From NCBI RefSeq assembly GCF_017976235.1, contig NZ_JACVHC010000002.1, positions 124,001 through 188,000 on the forward strand: a stretch of DNA of 64,000 nucleotides. Direction: 5' to 3'. The notes beneath the pieces were generated by a model, which saw only the letters and a list, made by a program, of their open reading frames with translations, ran no database searches and had not been told where the DNA came from. Below, piece after piece: positions 35,330-45,126 of this stretch. A program made the position numbers and the translations under genes. This DNA is from Pseudomonas anatoliensis (lineage in GTDB: Bacteria; Pseudomonadota; Gammaproteobacteria; Pseudomonadales; Pseudomonadaceae). Each line of letters opens with the position of its first letter. Position 1 is the first letter of the stretch.

Positions 35330-38300
35330 TCAGATTCCAGCGTTTGTCAGTGCTGTGCGGGTCAGTCGTCTGCCCAGCGCCTTCTCCTCATCGCCGATGT
35401 CGGTGTACAGCCGTTCGTACACTGCGTCGGTCATGGCGTCACCGGTGAAAACCGTAGCGTCTGGAACCGATAGCTGTCGGGCAAGATTTTGCAGCGCCTG
35501 GCGACGCAACGCTTTTTGCTCTTCAGGCAAATCCTTGCCATCCGCCCAGGCTTTTTGCGCTACACGCAACTCGTCCAGTTGCCTGGCTTTGCCTTCATGG
35601 ATACTTGCGTTGTTTTTGAATTGGCCTGGGTAAGTGTCGTGTAAGTACTCCGTCCAGAAAACCTGCTCGAGCATCTTGTTTACCAGGCCGTCGCCCTCTT
35701 CCAGCGCAATCACCCTGTCATACGCTTTATCGATGGCTTCCTGATCGACGCCGGCGAGCTCTGACCAACGTCTGTCCCGGGACTGCCATGGCAGCTCCAG
35801 GCGCTCGGCCAGTCCGGTTTCATAGGCTAAATGCACCTCCACTTCATCAGGTCGGCCTGCCCGGGTGGCAACAACTTCACGGGCGATGTCGTTGACTTGC
35901 TCAAGGCGCGCCGCGCCTTTTGCCAGCGTCACCAGTTTGCCTTCCAGTTCTGCCTGTGACGTCGAATACGAATAGGCTTCCGAGGCAAGTACCTTGATTC
36001 CCATGTTGTTGAACATCTGCGCGCCGGCATTGGCGCAGGTCGTCGGTGCCGTGGATTCGGCGAACAGTTCATTGCGCACTTTCGGATCGAGATAAGCGGC
36101 GTCGATCATGCGCCAGACGCGATCGGTGAGTTGCTTGCGAGCGTCACCACCGTTTCGGTAGTCGGCGGATATCAGCAGTTTGTCGATGACCTGAAAGAAC
36201 CCCTGTGAATCGGGTTCTGTCGCCAGGTCGTGCCATGCCTCGAGCCTGAACGCCCCGCGCCCGGACTCGCTGGTGCCCCAGAATGTCAGGTCAGACATCC
36301 GCCAGGACGACACATCCCGCGCAGCCGGTTCACTGTAGTAATGCTCGGGATCGATGCCGACCGATCTTCGATACTCGTGATAGGCCAGGCGATTGGCTTC
36401 AGACAGACTCTCGGCATCAAGGCGTGTACGGGCAACAAGCAGCGCCTGATCGGAACCTGCGGTCACCTGCGGGATTCGACTGATGGGGTTTGCCTGCATG
36501 TCCAGAAAGAAACCTCTGGGTCGACGCTTTTTGAAAATCCCCTCCGGCCAGCCATCAATGCCGGTTTTGTTCAGGCTCAGTACTTTCAAGCGTGGCATGC
36601 GCTCGACATTTACCGCACGACCCAAAGGGTTACCGTCGAGCCGCAAGCTTTCCAGACGCGTCAGGTTGCCCAGACGCTCGACGTCGGCGGCGCTCAGTTC
36701 AATCAGGTTGTCGCTCAGACGCAGCGTCTCGAGCATATGCATATTGCCGATGCCTTCGGGAAGTTGCTTCAACTGACAATGTCTGGCGCTTAACTGACGC
36801 AGTTGCCGGAAGTCTTTCAGCAGGCCTTTGGAGTCGATGGCAAAGCGCGAGTTATCCACATTCAGTGCGGTGATCTGGTCGAGGTACTTGCTCATTTCCG
36901 GCAGTTTTTTCCACCACCGTACGAGATCGCTCGGAGCCAGATCGCTCGACAGGTCAAGCGTATATCCCTCATCCACATGGGCGCTGCGTTTGTCGAGGAA
37001 CCTGGCTTTTCTTTTGAAACAGTCGATAAGTTGCTCAGCGATGTGTCGTCCGCCACCGCTGACGAAATTGCGTGGGTCTGATACCGGGTAATCCGGTTGT
37101 TCCCACTGCCACTTGTGGAGTAACACGCGCAGGTCGTCGAGCTCTGTTTCCAGGCGTTTCAGTGTGGCCATCGCGTCGTCCTGGGTACCCAGCGACTGGA
37201 CAAACTGCCTGACCTCTCGCTCATTGAAATGAGGGTACAAATCCTCTACGCGTGAGGCGAGGTTCGCCTCATGCCGGGACTGCCTGGGCCCTCGCAGCAA
37301 CAGTAAATCTTCTTTTGGGCACTCAGGCACACGCCCTCGATCATCAAGGGCGACCCGCCGTTCGGCCGGCGTTGCAGTCCGCGCGATGACCCATTGTTTG
37401 AACCGGGGGCCTTCATTGCGGCGCAACCCCAGCGCTTTCAATTGTTCGTCAGGCAACACCTGCAAAACACCTTGATACAGATCAGTCGGCTCATGCAACT
37501 TTGTGCCTTGGGCGTCTTGAACTTCATAACGGCCGTCGCTGCCCTTGACCAGAATTCGTACGGTGGCGGCGTCCTCCGGGCCCACATGGCAAGTCAGCTC
37601 ACCATCGAAACGGCCGACGCGAAGCTCGATGCGCACATCTGCCAGTGAGTCGCTGTAAAGGCGCAGCGCATTGAGCGTCAAGCGTTCGGTATCGGCGTTC
37701 GTTAAAGATTTTCGGTAAAAACCTTCATGCGCCCGCGCGGTTCGCGTTTCCAGTTGCAGCTCCCGGGCGATGCGTTTGAGGCGCAAGGGGAGGCGATTCT
37801 CGGCGACCATGATCGCCCGTTCGGCGCGGGTGGCTGTGGCCAGAAGATTGTCGATGCCTTGCGCCGGGATGTCGGGAAACGCCGCGCGGATCAGGGGCGC
37901 CAGGCCTTTATTCTCGAATACTTCACGGCTGGCGTAATCTTCGTTGAACAATTTGCCGCGGCCGTTCTCAGTCACGGCAACGATGCGTTTGCGCAACGCG
38001 CGAACGCGCGCATCCAGCGATGCCGGAAGGGCATCTGCCGGGACATCGAGAATGATCGCCGTACCGTTTTCATCCAGCGTCTGCATCACGATCTTCAACA
38101 GTTCACCGTTGAACAATTGGCGATCCTGGAGTTGAACAACCAGCTTTTTACCTGCCGAAGCGTCTTTGCCTGTGTGCTCCCAGATGGTTTTGTGCGTAGC
38201 GTCAATAATCCGCATCGAGGCTTTTTCGGGCCACATGCCATGAGCCGTGAGTATCTGCAGCTGTGTCACGGGGTCCGCTTTTCCATAGACCAGCGGGTCG

Positions 38301-40390
38301 TCGCTGCTCAGGGAGTCGATGAACGAACGGATGTCCGAGTCAATATCAAGGCGCTCTATCGTGTCGGTCAGCAGAGTGGGAGGGCGCAGGTTCTCGACAT
38401 ACATGCCACGCAATTCTGCGGGGTCGGTGCCGCTGATCTTGCGCGCTGTTTCGAGCTGGGCATCGCTCAGATCCGCAACGGCAGGGCCAATGCGACGCAA
38501 TAAAGTGGCGTCGTCCCAGGTCCGCGGTTGCTCGCCTTCGAGCACGTAGGCACCCGCGCCATTGAGCGTGACTTGCGGTTGATAGGCTTCAGTGCGTTCA
38601 GGGTGTTTCAAGCGAGTCGTGCCGGTTTTCGCATCGCGTGTGAGTTCATAGTGTTTGTCCTGCGCACGCAGAATCTCCTTGCCTTCGTACGCGTGCACGC
38701 CTGTTGCGTCGGGCTTGGCGTCCTTCGGCAGATCGATTGTTCGCTGTTCATAGGGGGCGTGGTCCGGGTGCCAGAGTGTGTCACGGCCATCGGGCAGCTT
38801 CACGGGCTTCATGCCCTCGACCAGTGGCGATAACTTGAACTTGAACGCGCCCGCAATCTCGGCCCCGGTTGCAAATAACGCCAGTTGAATGACATCCGTC
38901 ACCACGCTGACTACGTGCTCGGCCGCCTCAAGGCCCAGGCCTTCAGCAAGATCGACAATGCCTTCGATCACGTCATAGGTCAGTTGATAAACCGTGTAAG
39001 CCATCATCAATTCGCCCAGGCCCGGCACGAATGGCGTCGCTATCAGCAACGCCACGTTGAAAATGTCCGATACGATTTTCTTGAAATTTTCCCACCAGGC
39101 CCAGCGCGCCCTGGTATCCGTGTCGGCGGTAGACACGGCAATTACCTTGGCGTCGTTGAGAATCTTGTTGAGTTTTTGCTGATAGGCATGTGTCCAGTAA
39201 TCGCTGGGCAGTGGCAGGTGCTCGAACTTCAGGTGCGCATTGAGCTTGTCTTCTGTACGCCATGGCGGACGCGAGTCCGTCGGATCAGCCTTTTCGTGCC
39301 AGACCACGTGGCTGAGACGTTGTTCGAGGTCGGCGAAGAAGTGCCCGCGCTGCTGATGATCGACAAACTGGCTGAAGAACTGGCGGTAACTGAGTTGCGA
39401 TGCAGCGCCGGTTTTGTTTTCGCGCAGTTGCCGCGTCAGCTCAGTCATGAAGGCATCGGGTGATGTGTATTCCTTCAGCGGATGCTCCGGATCATGGGGG
39501 ACATAGGCAATGAGCTGGCGAATGCCTTGGCTGTCTCTCACGGCAGGAACCAACAGCAGCACACCGGTCAGACGTGTCTCCATCATGGAAAGATCACAGC
39601 ACTGCATGCGTAGGCCATTGAGCAGCGGCAGAGGGGCGCCATTGGCCAGCGCGGTGATCAACTTGTAGGCGTCGAGCTGAATGTCGCCGGTGGTCAATGC
39701 CAACTCGGCGGCGGCGCTTAATGCATCCTTCAGACTTTGCGTCACTTTGTGCTGCATGACGGCGACGGCCACCGGTTCGCCGGGCAGCAAATAGCTTTGC
39801 AGGTGCTGGTTGTACAGTTTGCCGATGTCCAGTTCCCTGCACAGCGTCTGGAACTGGCTGATGGTCATCTTTGCCTTGATCGGCAATATATCGAAGTGCC
39901 CGAGCTTGTCGGGTTGGCTGATGTATTGCGAATCGGCAAGTACCGTTTCGCTGGCAGCGAAGTTGTGCAGCGCGGCGTCCAGCAGCGATACGGTTCGAGT
40001 CGTGACACCGCCCAAGGTATCGATCGTGTACCAAGGTCCTGTCTTGGGGATGTACAAGTGCAGGAAGGTTGTCTTGACGTCATGGGTGACGGCGTATTTT
40101 TCCTTGAGCTTCGCCTGGAGCAAAGGCGCCGCGAATGTACGCACGTCCTGGAGTTTTTCGAACAGCTTGTCGACCTGATTCTGAGAGCCCCAGGCCTTCA
40201 GGTTGGCGTTTTTCAGTTGAGTGTGTTGGCCGGCCGGCGCGGTGTTGTACCAAGGCTCGATCTTCAGTGCCGCGCTCGCCAGTGCCTTGCCCCGGTCGAG
40301 GCTCGCGGTTTTGAAGTTTTCGTGCAGGGTGGAGCTTATGAAATCGTAGTGCCGACCTTTGTTCTGGTCAGGCGTGGAAGCATCAGACAT
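35330..40390 (-). CDS. DNT-like / LRR / NEL-type E3 ubiquitin ligase effector
   Basis: The ATG at 40390 follows AAGGA and gives 1686 residues. The first 600 or so match the DUF6543 dermonecrotic-toxin N-region, including a hydrophobic block (PFVPGLGELMMAYTVYQLTY). Residues about 1200-1310 form leucine-rich repeats (MLETLRLSDNLIEL, RLESLRLDGNPLG, RLKVLSLNKTGID). The C-terminal 300 residues fit the IpaH/SspH NEL ubiquitin-ligase domain, opening SWRMSDLTFWGTSESG. The catalytic Cys is probably Cys1452 in TTCANAGAQMFNNMG, where the usual C-x-D has become C-A-N. It has no signal peptide and is likely injected into or taken up by eukaryotic cells. No secretion genes are nearby. Confidence 0.8.
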   Translation of the reverse strand: MSDASTPDQNKGRHYDFISSTLHENFKTASLDRGKALASAALKIEPWYNTAPAGQHTQLKNANLKAWGSQNQVDKLFEKLQDVRTFAAPLLQAKLKEKYAVTHDVKTTFLHLYIPKTGPWYTIDTLGGVTTRTVSLLDAALHNFAASETVLADSQYISQPDKLGHFDILPIKAKMTISQFQTLCRELDIGKLYNQHLQSYLLPGEPVAVAVMQHKVTQSLKDALSAAAELALTTGDIQLDAYKLITALANGAPLPLLNGLRMQCCDLSMMETRLTGVLLLVPAVRDSQGIRQLIAYVPHDPEHPLKEYTSPDAFMTELTRQLRENKTGAASQLSYRQFFSQFVDHQQRGHFFADLEQRLSHVVWHEKADPTDSRPPWRTEDKLNAHLKFEHLPLPSDYWTHAYQQKLNKILNDAKVIAVSTADTDTRARWAWWENFKKIVSDIFNVALLIATPFVPGLGELMMAYTVYQLTYDVIEGIVDLAEGLGLEAAEHVVSVVTDVIQLALFATGAEIAGAFKFKLSPLVEGMKPVKLPDGRDTLWHPDHAPYEQRTIDLPKDAKPDATGVHAYEGKEILRAQDKHYELTRDAKTGTTRLKHPERTEAYQPQVTLNGAGAYVLEGEQPRTWDDATLLRRIGPAVADLSDAQLETARKISGTDPAELRGMYVENLRPPTLLTDTIERLDIDSDIRSFIDSLSSDDPLVYGKADPVTQLQILTAHGMWPEKASMRIIDATHKTIWEHTGKDASAGKKLVVQLQDRQLFNGELLKIVMQTLDENGTAIILDVPADALPASLDARVRALRKRIVAVTENGRGKLFNEDYASREVFENKGLAPLIRAAFPDIPAQGIDNLLATATRAERAIMVAENRLPLRLKRIARELQLETRTARAHEGFYRKSLTNADTERLTLNALRLYSDSLADVRIELRVGRFDGELTCHVGPEDAATVRILVKGSDGRYEVQDAQGTKLHEPTDLYQGVLQVLPDEQLKALGLRRNEGPRFKQWVIARTATPAERRVALDDRGRVPECPKEDLLLLRGPRQSRHEANLASRVEDLYPHFNEREVRQFVQSLGTQDDAMATLKRLETELDDLRVLLHKWQWEQPDYPVSDPRNFVSGGGRHIAEQLIDCFKRKARFLDKRSAHVDEGYTLDLSSDLAPSDLVRWWKKLPEMSKYLDQITALNVDNSRFAIDSKGLLKDFRQLRQLSARHCQLKQLPEGIGNMHMLETLRLSDNLIELSAADVERLGNLTRLESLRLDGNPLGRAVNVERMPRLKVLSLNKTGIDGWPEGIFKKRRPRGFFLDMQANPISRIPQVTAGSDQALLVARTRLDAESLSEANRLAYHEYRRSVGIDPEHYYSEPAARDVSSWRMSDLTFWGTSESGRGAFRLEAWHDLATEPDSQGFFQVIDKLLISADYRNGGDARKQLTDRVWRMIDAAYLDPKVRNELFAESTAPTTCANAGAQMFNNMGIKVLASEAYSYSTSQAELEGKLVTLAKGAARLEQVNDIAREVVATRAGRPDEVEVHLAYETGLAERLELPWQSRDRRWSELAGVDQEAIDKAYDRVIALEEGDGLVNKMLEQVFWTEYLHDTYPGQFKNNASIHEGKARQLDELRVAQKAWADGKDLPEEQKALRRQALQNLARQLSVPDATVFTGDAMTDAVYERLYTDIGDEEKALGRRLTRTALTNAGI

Positions 40391-40544
40391 GGCAATCATC
40401 CTTGATTGTTTGAGGATGACCAGCCTATCTGTTGGAGGGCAAAACAAAAGTCTAAAAATTGCCGCCCCAGCGGCTGTTTTACCCGTATATCCGCTGAGTA
40501 TTTGAATCTGAAAAATAACTGACTACCACCTGCCAGGGCGCCAA

Positions 40545-43500
40545 TCAGTGTTGCTCCAGGCGTGCAACGCTTGAACCTTCAACCGGGCGACATTGTGAGT
40601 CGCTGCCCGGTTGCAGATACGCCGTGAGAATTGGCGCCATGCCCTTGAGTACCTGCGTCGGCAAGGCCGAGGTGAATTTGAAGTTCTCCGCCGAGCGCCC
40701 CGGAACGAACGCGGTGAGGGTGCCGAAATGGTGATCACCGATGTAGAACACGAAGGTCGCGGTACGGTTGATCGACTTCGAACTGAGGATGCGTCCGCCC
40801 GAGCCGATGGCTTCGATGCGGTTGTCGCCGGTACCGGTCTTGCCACCCATGGCCAGTGGGGTGCCATCCGCGAGTTTGAAACTGCCGGAAACACGTTTTG
40901 CCGTACCGGCGTCCACCACTTGCGAAAGTGCTTCGCGCATCGCCGTGGCGACTTCCGATGGCATCACCCGTTTGCCAACGTGCGGGTCGTTGACCAGCCG
41001 GGTTTCATAGGGGGTGTCGGCGGCAAAATGCAGACTGTCGATCCGCAGGGTCGGCATGCGCACGCCGTCATTGAGGATGGTACCGATCAGTTCGGCCAGC
41101 GCTGCCGGGCGGTCGCCGGAGCTGCCGATGGCGGTGGCCAGCGATGGCACCAGGTGATCGAACGGGTAGCCGACTTGTTGCCAGCGTTGATGAATTTCAA
41201 GAAACGCTTCGATCTCGAGCATGGTGCGGATGCGGCTGTCGCGCGCGCCCTTGTGCTTGCTCTTGAACAGCCAGCTGTAGACTTCCTGACGTTCGAAGTG
41301 ACTGGCCTTGACGATCTGGCTGAAGGTCGCGTCCGGGTGATTCAGCAGATAGCCGATCAGCCACAGATCGAGCGGGTGGACCTTGGCGATGAAGCCTTGA
41401 TCGGGCAAGTCGTAGCTGCCCGGGCCGTAGGAATCGTAGAGGCGGATGAGGCGGTCGTCGGTCAATTTCTCGTTGAGCTTGGCGCCTTTGAGGTGCGAGC
41501 GCACGAAAGTGTTGAAGTCTTCCTGACTGGCGTTCGGCAACAGATAACGGTGCACGGCGGCCATGCGGATCGGGGTCGGGCGCATGCTGTCGAGGAACGT
41601 TTCGAGACGCGCCTTCGTGTCCTTGTTCTTGTACTTTTTCCAGAACTTGAGCAGGAACGAAGTGCCTTCGCGATCGGCGAAACTCGCCAGGTATTCCTGG
41701 CGCCTTGGGTCACGATCATCCTTGAGCAACTCCGCGCTGCTGTTGGGACCGGAGTAGGTGGTGTAACGCACGATATCGCGCATCAGCCGAATGAACGGCA
41801 GGTTGATCGACTCGCGCAGGGAATCGCGCAGGGTCGGCAGGCGACCGTTGTCCTCTTTGCGAAAGTTGTTAAACGTGTGCAGCCCGCCGCCGGTGAAAAA
41901 CGCTTCACCGGGGCTGGCCGAGTATTTGCGATCCAGCGCTGCACTGAGCAGCTTCGACAGGTCGTGATCCTTGTTCTGGATCAGGTAATCGACAACCCAG
42001 CGGCTGAGGCGATCCTGCTCCGGCACCTCGACTTTTTTGAGTTCCGGCACGCCCATGGCGCCGTACTTGTCGTGCAGTTCGGCGATGATTTGCAGGTAGG
42101 TGGTGAGCACGCGCATCTTCGCTGTCGAGCCCAATTCGAGTTTGCTGCCTTCATTGATGTCGAACGGCTGGTCGGTGCTGTCGGTCTGCACACGCACGCG
42201 CGAACCATCCGGGGTCAGTTCGAACAGCGTGAAGCTGTAGCGCACTTGAGTGGTGCTGGTCGGCGTCAGCAAGCGCTCGCCGAGCAAACCGACTTCGGCA
42301 GCGTAGGTCGGGTCGGCGAGTTTCTTCAGGTAGGCGGTGGCCTGGGTTTGCAGCTCGCCTTGCAGGGTGCTGGTGGCCGAGAGATCGAGCCGATCGAGGT
42401 CGTACAGCGGCCGGTTGAGCATGCTTGCCAGACGGCTGCGGGCAGCGCTGATGCCTTTGTTGGTCTCGATTGGCTGGATGGTCGGCTGGGTCTGCCAGTC
42501 GCGATAACTGACGGTGCTGGCCAGTGCGGCATCGGCCAACGCGCTGTCGATCACGCCGCTCTGCTTGAGCAGGCGCAAATGGCTGTCGGTGAGGTTGGCG
42601 AGTTCTTCGCGGCCCCTGGTCAGGTAATACGAAGGGCGGCGCTGGGCGATCATCAACGAGAGCATTTCGCGCAGGGCCAGGCCTTTGTCGGCCATGGTTT
42701 TCGGGTCGGTCTGCGGGCTGTTGAGCTGCTCGTTGGCCTTGACGAAATCAGTGCCGTACCAGACCCGTAAACCCTCGGCCATTCCGTGCACCTCACCGTG
42801 GCCCGGTACGGCAGACAACGGCACGCTGTTGAGGTAATCGCGAATGATATTTTGCCGTGCCCCCAAGGTTTGCGGACCGTCCTGATAAGCACGCACGCTG
42901 GCGGAAATCATCTGGCGGATCTTCTCGGCGCCGGAAGCCGTCAGGCCTTCAGGGGAGTGCCGATATTTTTCCAGTTGCGTCGCCAGCGTACTGCCGCCAG
43001 CCGATTGCCCGGGCAGATGCAGCACCTTCGCCACTTGCGACCAGGCGGCCATGCCGAACCGTGGCCAATCCACCGCCGGGTTGGCCAGCGGTTGTTTGGG
43101 GTCGAGCAGAAAGCGGTTTTCGATAAACAGCAGGCTGCTGACCACCACCGGCGGAATCGCCGCGAAGTTCGAATACAGTTGCTGCGGATAGTTGTACTTG
43201 TACAGCGGCGCGGCGCGGCAATCGGTGATCGACAACCCGGCCTGGATCTTCTCGGAATAAGGCACAAACAGGCCTTTGTCGGTGTAGCTGAGCAGGGCGG
43301 GGGAGAAGCGTGTCTGCTCGGTGACGACGTAATTGCGTTTGATCAGGCGCGGCAGGAATTCATCGAGCGAGCTGTAACCCAGACGCAAATCGAAGGGCCC
43401 GTTGCCCGGATAACGGATGGCCTCACTGGGACCAGGTTCCAGTTTGTAGGTCAGCGAGGCGGCGTATTGGCTGAGTTCACGGGATTGAAAGCGCGAGGTG

Positions 43501-43691
43501 CGCATTTCTTTGGACGCACCAAGCCCTACCACCACCGCGATAATCAGCAGCAATAGCCAGAAAGCCTTCCACCCATGCCGGCTGCGGCGGGGTTTTTCAG
43601 GGACAGGCGCTTGATCATCCACACGTTCAGTCGGAACCACGGCTTTACTCGAATCGGTTTGCCACAAAGCGCCCATAGTCGATTGATCCAT
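40545..43691 (-). CDS. Class A penicillin-binding protein-like peptidoglycan synthase
   Basis: The 1048-residue protein has one transmembrane helix (AFWLLLLIIAVVVGLG near residue 44). A GT51 transglycosylase domain follows, with the catalytic Glu in LLFIENRFLLDP near 185 and GQSAGGSTLATQLEKYRH. The transpeptidase domain has the active Ser in LGSTAKMRV near 525 and the KTG box GGKTGTGDNR near 965. It is longer than PBP1A or PBP1B because of inserted segments between the SxxK and KTG motifs (residues about 550-900). It likely acts in the periplasm on peptidoglycan. It precedes the effector gene with a 154-bp gap, and I see no functional link. Confidence 0.82.
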   Translation of the reverse strand: MDQSTMGALWQTDSSKAVVPTERVDDQAPVPEKPRRSRHGWKAFWLLLLIIAVVVGLGASKEMRTSRFQSRELSQYAASLTYKLEPGPSEAIRYPGNGPFDLRLGYSSLDEFLPRLIKRNYVVTEQTRFSPALLSYTDKGLFVPYSEKIQAGLSITDCRAAPLYKYNYPQQLYSNFAAIPPVVVSSLLFIENRFLLDPKQPLANPAVDWPRFGMAAWSQVAKVLHLPGQSAGGSTLATQLEKYRHSPEGLTASGAEKIRQMISASVRAYQDGPQTLGARQNIIRDYLNSVPLSAVPGHGEVHGMAEGLRVWYGTDFVKANEQLNSPQTDPKTMADKGLALREMLSLMIAQRRPSYYLTRGREELANLTDSHLRLLKQSGVIDSALADAALASTVSYRDWQTQPTIQPIETNKGISAARSRLASMLNRPLYDLDRLDLSATSTLQGELQTQATAYLKKLADPTYAAEVGLLGERLLTPTSTTQVRYSFTLFELTPDGSRVRVQTDSTDQPFDINEGSKLELGSTAKMRVLTTYLQIIAELHDKYGAMGVPELKKVEVPEQDRLSRWVVDYLIQNKDHDLSKLLSAALDRKYSASPGEAFFTGGGLHTFNNFRKEDNGRLPTLRDSLRESINLPFIRLMRDIVRYTTYSGPNSSAELLKDDRDPRRQEYLASFADREGTSFLLKFWKKYKNKDTKARLETFLDSMRPTPIRMAAVHRYLLPNASQEDFNTFVRSHLKGAKLNEKLTDDRLIRLYDSYGPGSYDLPDQGFIAKVHPLDLWLIGYLLNHPDATFSQIVKASHFERQEVYSWLFKSKHKGARDSRIRTMLEIEAFLEIHQRWQQVGYPFDHLVPSLATAIGSSGDRPAALAELIGTILNDGVRMPTLRIDSLHFAADTPYETRLVNDPHVGKRVMPSEVATAMREALSQVVDAGTAKRVSGSFKLADGTPLAMGGKTGTGDNRIEAIGSGGRILSSKSINRTATFVFYIGDHHFGTLTAFVPGRSAENFKFTSALPTQVLKGMAPILTAYLQPGSDSQCRPVEGSSVARLEQH

Positions 43692-43845
43692 TCACGCAGA
43701 TTGATCGGACTTGTCTGAAGCTTAGACGGTGGTTGGCGCTGGTGAGGAAATTGTGTGGGGCTGGGGGCTGAACAAATCTGGAATCAAGACACCCTGTAGT
43801 GCGGGGATGTCTGTGGTTTGGAGATCTCTGGGATGATGGAATTTA

Positions 43846-43976
43846 CTGTGGCGAGGGGATTTATCCCCGATGGGCTGCGAAGCAGCCCCAGATTTATTCA
43901 GACATACCGCATGCTCAGGCTTTGAGCCTGCTGCGCAGGCTATCGGGGATAAATCCCCTCACCACAGATAATCCAG
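43846..43976. repeat. REP pair, GTGGCGAGGGGATTTATCCCC family, downstream of the RAYT gene
   Basis: Opposed copies tgtggcgaggggatttatcc and ggataaatcccctcaccaca surround about 75 bp, which itself holds the small stem gctgcgaagcagc. They lie 12 bp after the RAYT stop. Confidence 0.88.
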
Positions 43977-43988
43977 GTGAATTCGGTT

Positions 43989-44474
43989 TTATAGCCAGCA
44001 GGCATCCCAGAGCGGGTAGTCGCCGATTTTATCTACCAAACCTGCACGTAGTGGGTTGGCAATGATGTACCGAGCGAACGGCTTCACGTCTTCGCCATCA
44101 CGGATAGCGCGGTCGTGGTAGCCGGTTTGCCACAATGGGCCGCGGCTCCCGGTTTTTCTGTTTACTGCTTGAGTGCAACGCGCCTTGATACCACCGATGA
44201 CTTGGCCGAGATTGCCGCTCTTCAATTGCATTAACCAGTGAAAATGGTCAGGCATAACAACCCAGGCGATTGACTCAACATACCCTTGTTCGTGTGCGCG
44301 GCGAAGTTCTGCGACCAAGAGGCGCCCGGTCTGAAAATCTGAAAATACAGGCTGGCGATTGTGAACCACGGCGGTGATGAAGTAGGCGCGGCCTATTTCT
44401 GATCTTCGGCCGAAGCGCAGGTGGTGGGAGTTGGGTTGTACTGGCACGTTTGCTTCCTTGCACTCATTAATCAT
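43989..44474 (-). CDS. REP-associated tyrosine transposase (RAYT, IS200/IS605-related)
   Basis: The 161-residue protein has the HUH nuclease motif in VMPDHFHWLMQL near residue 88 and the nucleophile Tyr in FARYIIANPLRAGLV near 138. The family also shows SNLGQ-like and QTGYHDRAIRDGED blocks (here LWQTGYHDRAIRDGED). RAYTs cut and rejoin REP hairpins as single strands. The gene is flanked on both sides by inverted REP pairs of the same family, as expected of its cognate substrates. Confidence 0.92.
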   Translation of the reverse strand: MINECKEANVPVQPNSHHLRFGRRSEIGRAYFITAVVHNRQPVFSDFQTGRLLVAELRRAHEQGYVESIAWVVMPDHFHWLMQLKSGNLGQVIGGIKARCTQAVNRKTGSRGPLWQTGYHDRAIRDGEDVKPFARYIIANPLRAGLVDKIGDYPLWDACWL

Positions 44475-44568
44475 GATTCAAGGCTAGTGCCTGGTTACTC
44501 AAGCTGGATCTGCAAAGGCTGAACGAAATTTCTGATACTTATGAAGTCTCTGTGGTGAACAGATTTTC

Positions 44569-44703
44569 TGTGGCGAGGGGATTTATCCCCGTTCGGCTGC
44601 GCAGCAGTCGCAGACCAGCAAGACGCGGAGTGTCAGGAGAAACCGGTTGTCAGGTTTTGGGGCCGCTTCGCAGCCCAACGGGGATAAATCCCCTCGCCAC
44701 AAA
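44569..44703. repeat. REP pair upstream of the RAYT gene
   Basis: Opposed copies tgtggcgaggggatttatcc and ggataaatcccctcgccaca surround about 95 bp. The outer units match those downstream of the RAYT gene, so the gene is bracketed. Confidence 0.9.
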
Positions 44704-45126
44704 TCCCTTCAGCACAGATAAGTCTTCTCAGCACAGGTTAAACCCTGCCTCAAGTAGTCCGGTGTCTTGCAAGTTGCCGGGGTAGAGCCTTCCAGCAATA
44801 AACGCTGCCAAAGCAGGGGCATGACGATGCACCAATGCTGTGCAATACTCGGCGCCTTTTTCGATAGCGAATATTCCTACTTAAGCAGTTGATGCCTCTC
44901 CGAATACCGGGCTTTTACCGAGAGTTCTCGCTAAATGTTGTGGTTTATAGAGTGAAATAACCTGTCGGAAGCTTTTTATACTGCACGCCCCACTGATCTT
45001 GCAGGTTTTGTCCTACAAGACGCGTTTGCCCATGAAGCAGGTGCGGTTTCAGGTGAGCCAAGGTCTATCGGCCGACGCTTCGACACTCGGTGGTCATATC
45101 CAATAACAAGACGAGGTTGTACCCCT
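44704..45126 (+). promoter_or_regulatory. Leader and promoter region of the amino-acid permease
   Basis: About 420 bp without a gene. A TATACT box lies at about 44978 (gctttttatactgcacg), without a clear -35. The ribosome site ACGAGG stands about 8 bases before ATG 45127. No riboswitch or attenuator was recognised. Confidence 0.4.

Noticed and set aside
43799..44065. Small plus-strand frame beside the RAYT gene
   Set aside because: It reads through a REP pair and the 3' end of the RAYT gene; no ribosome site or family.
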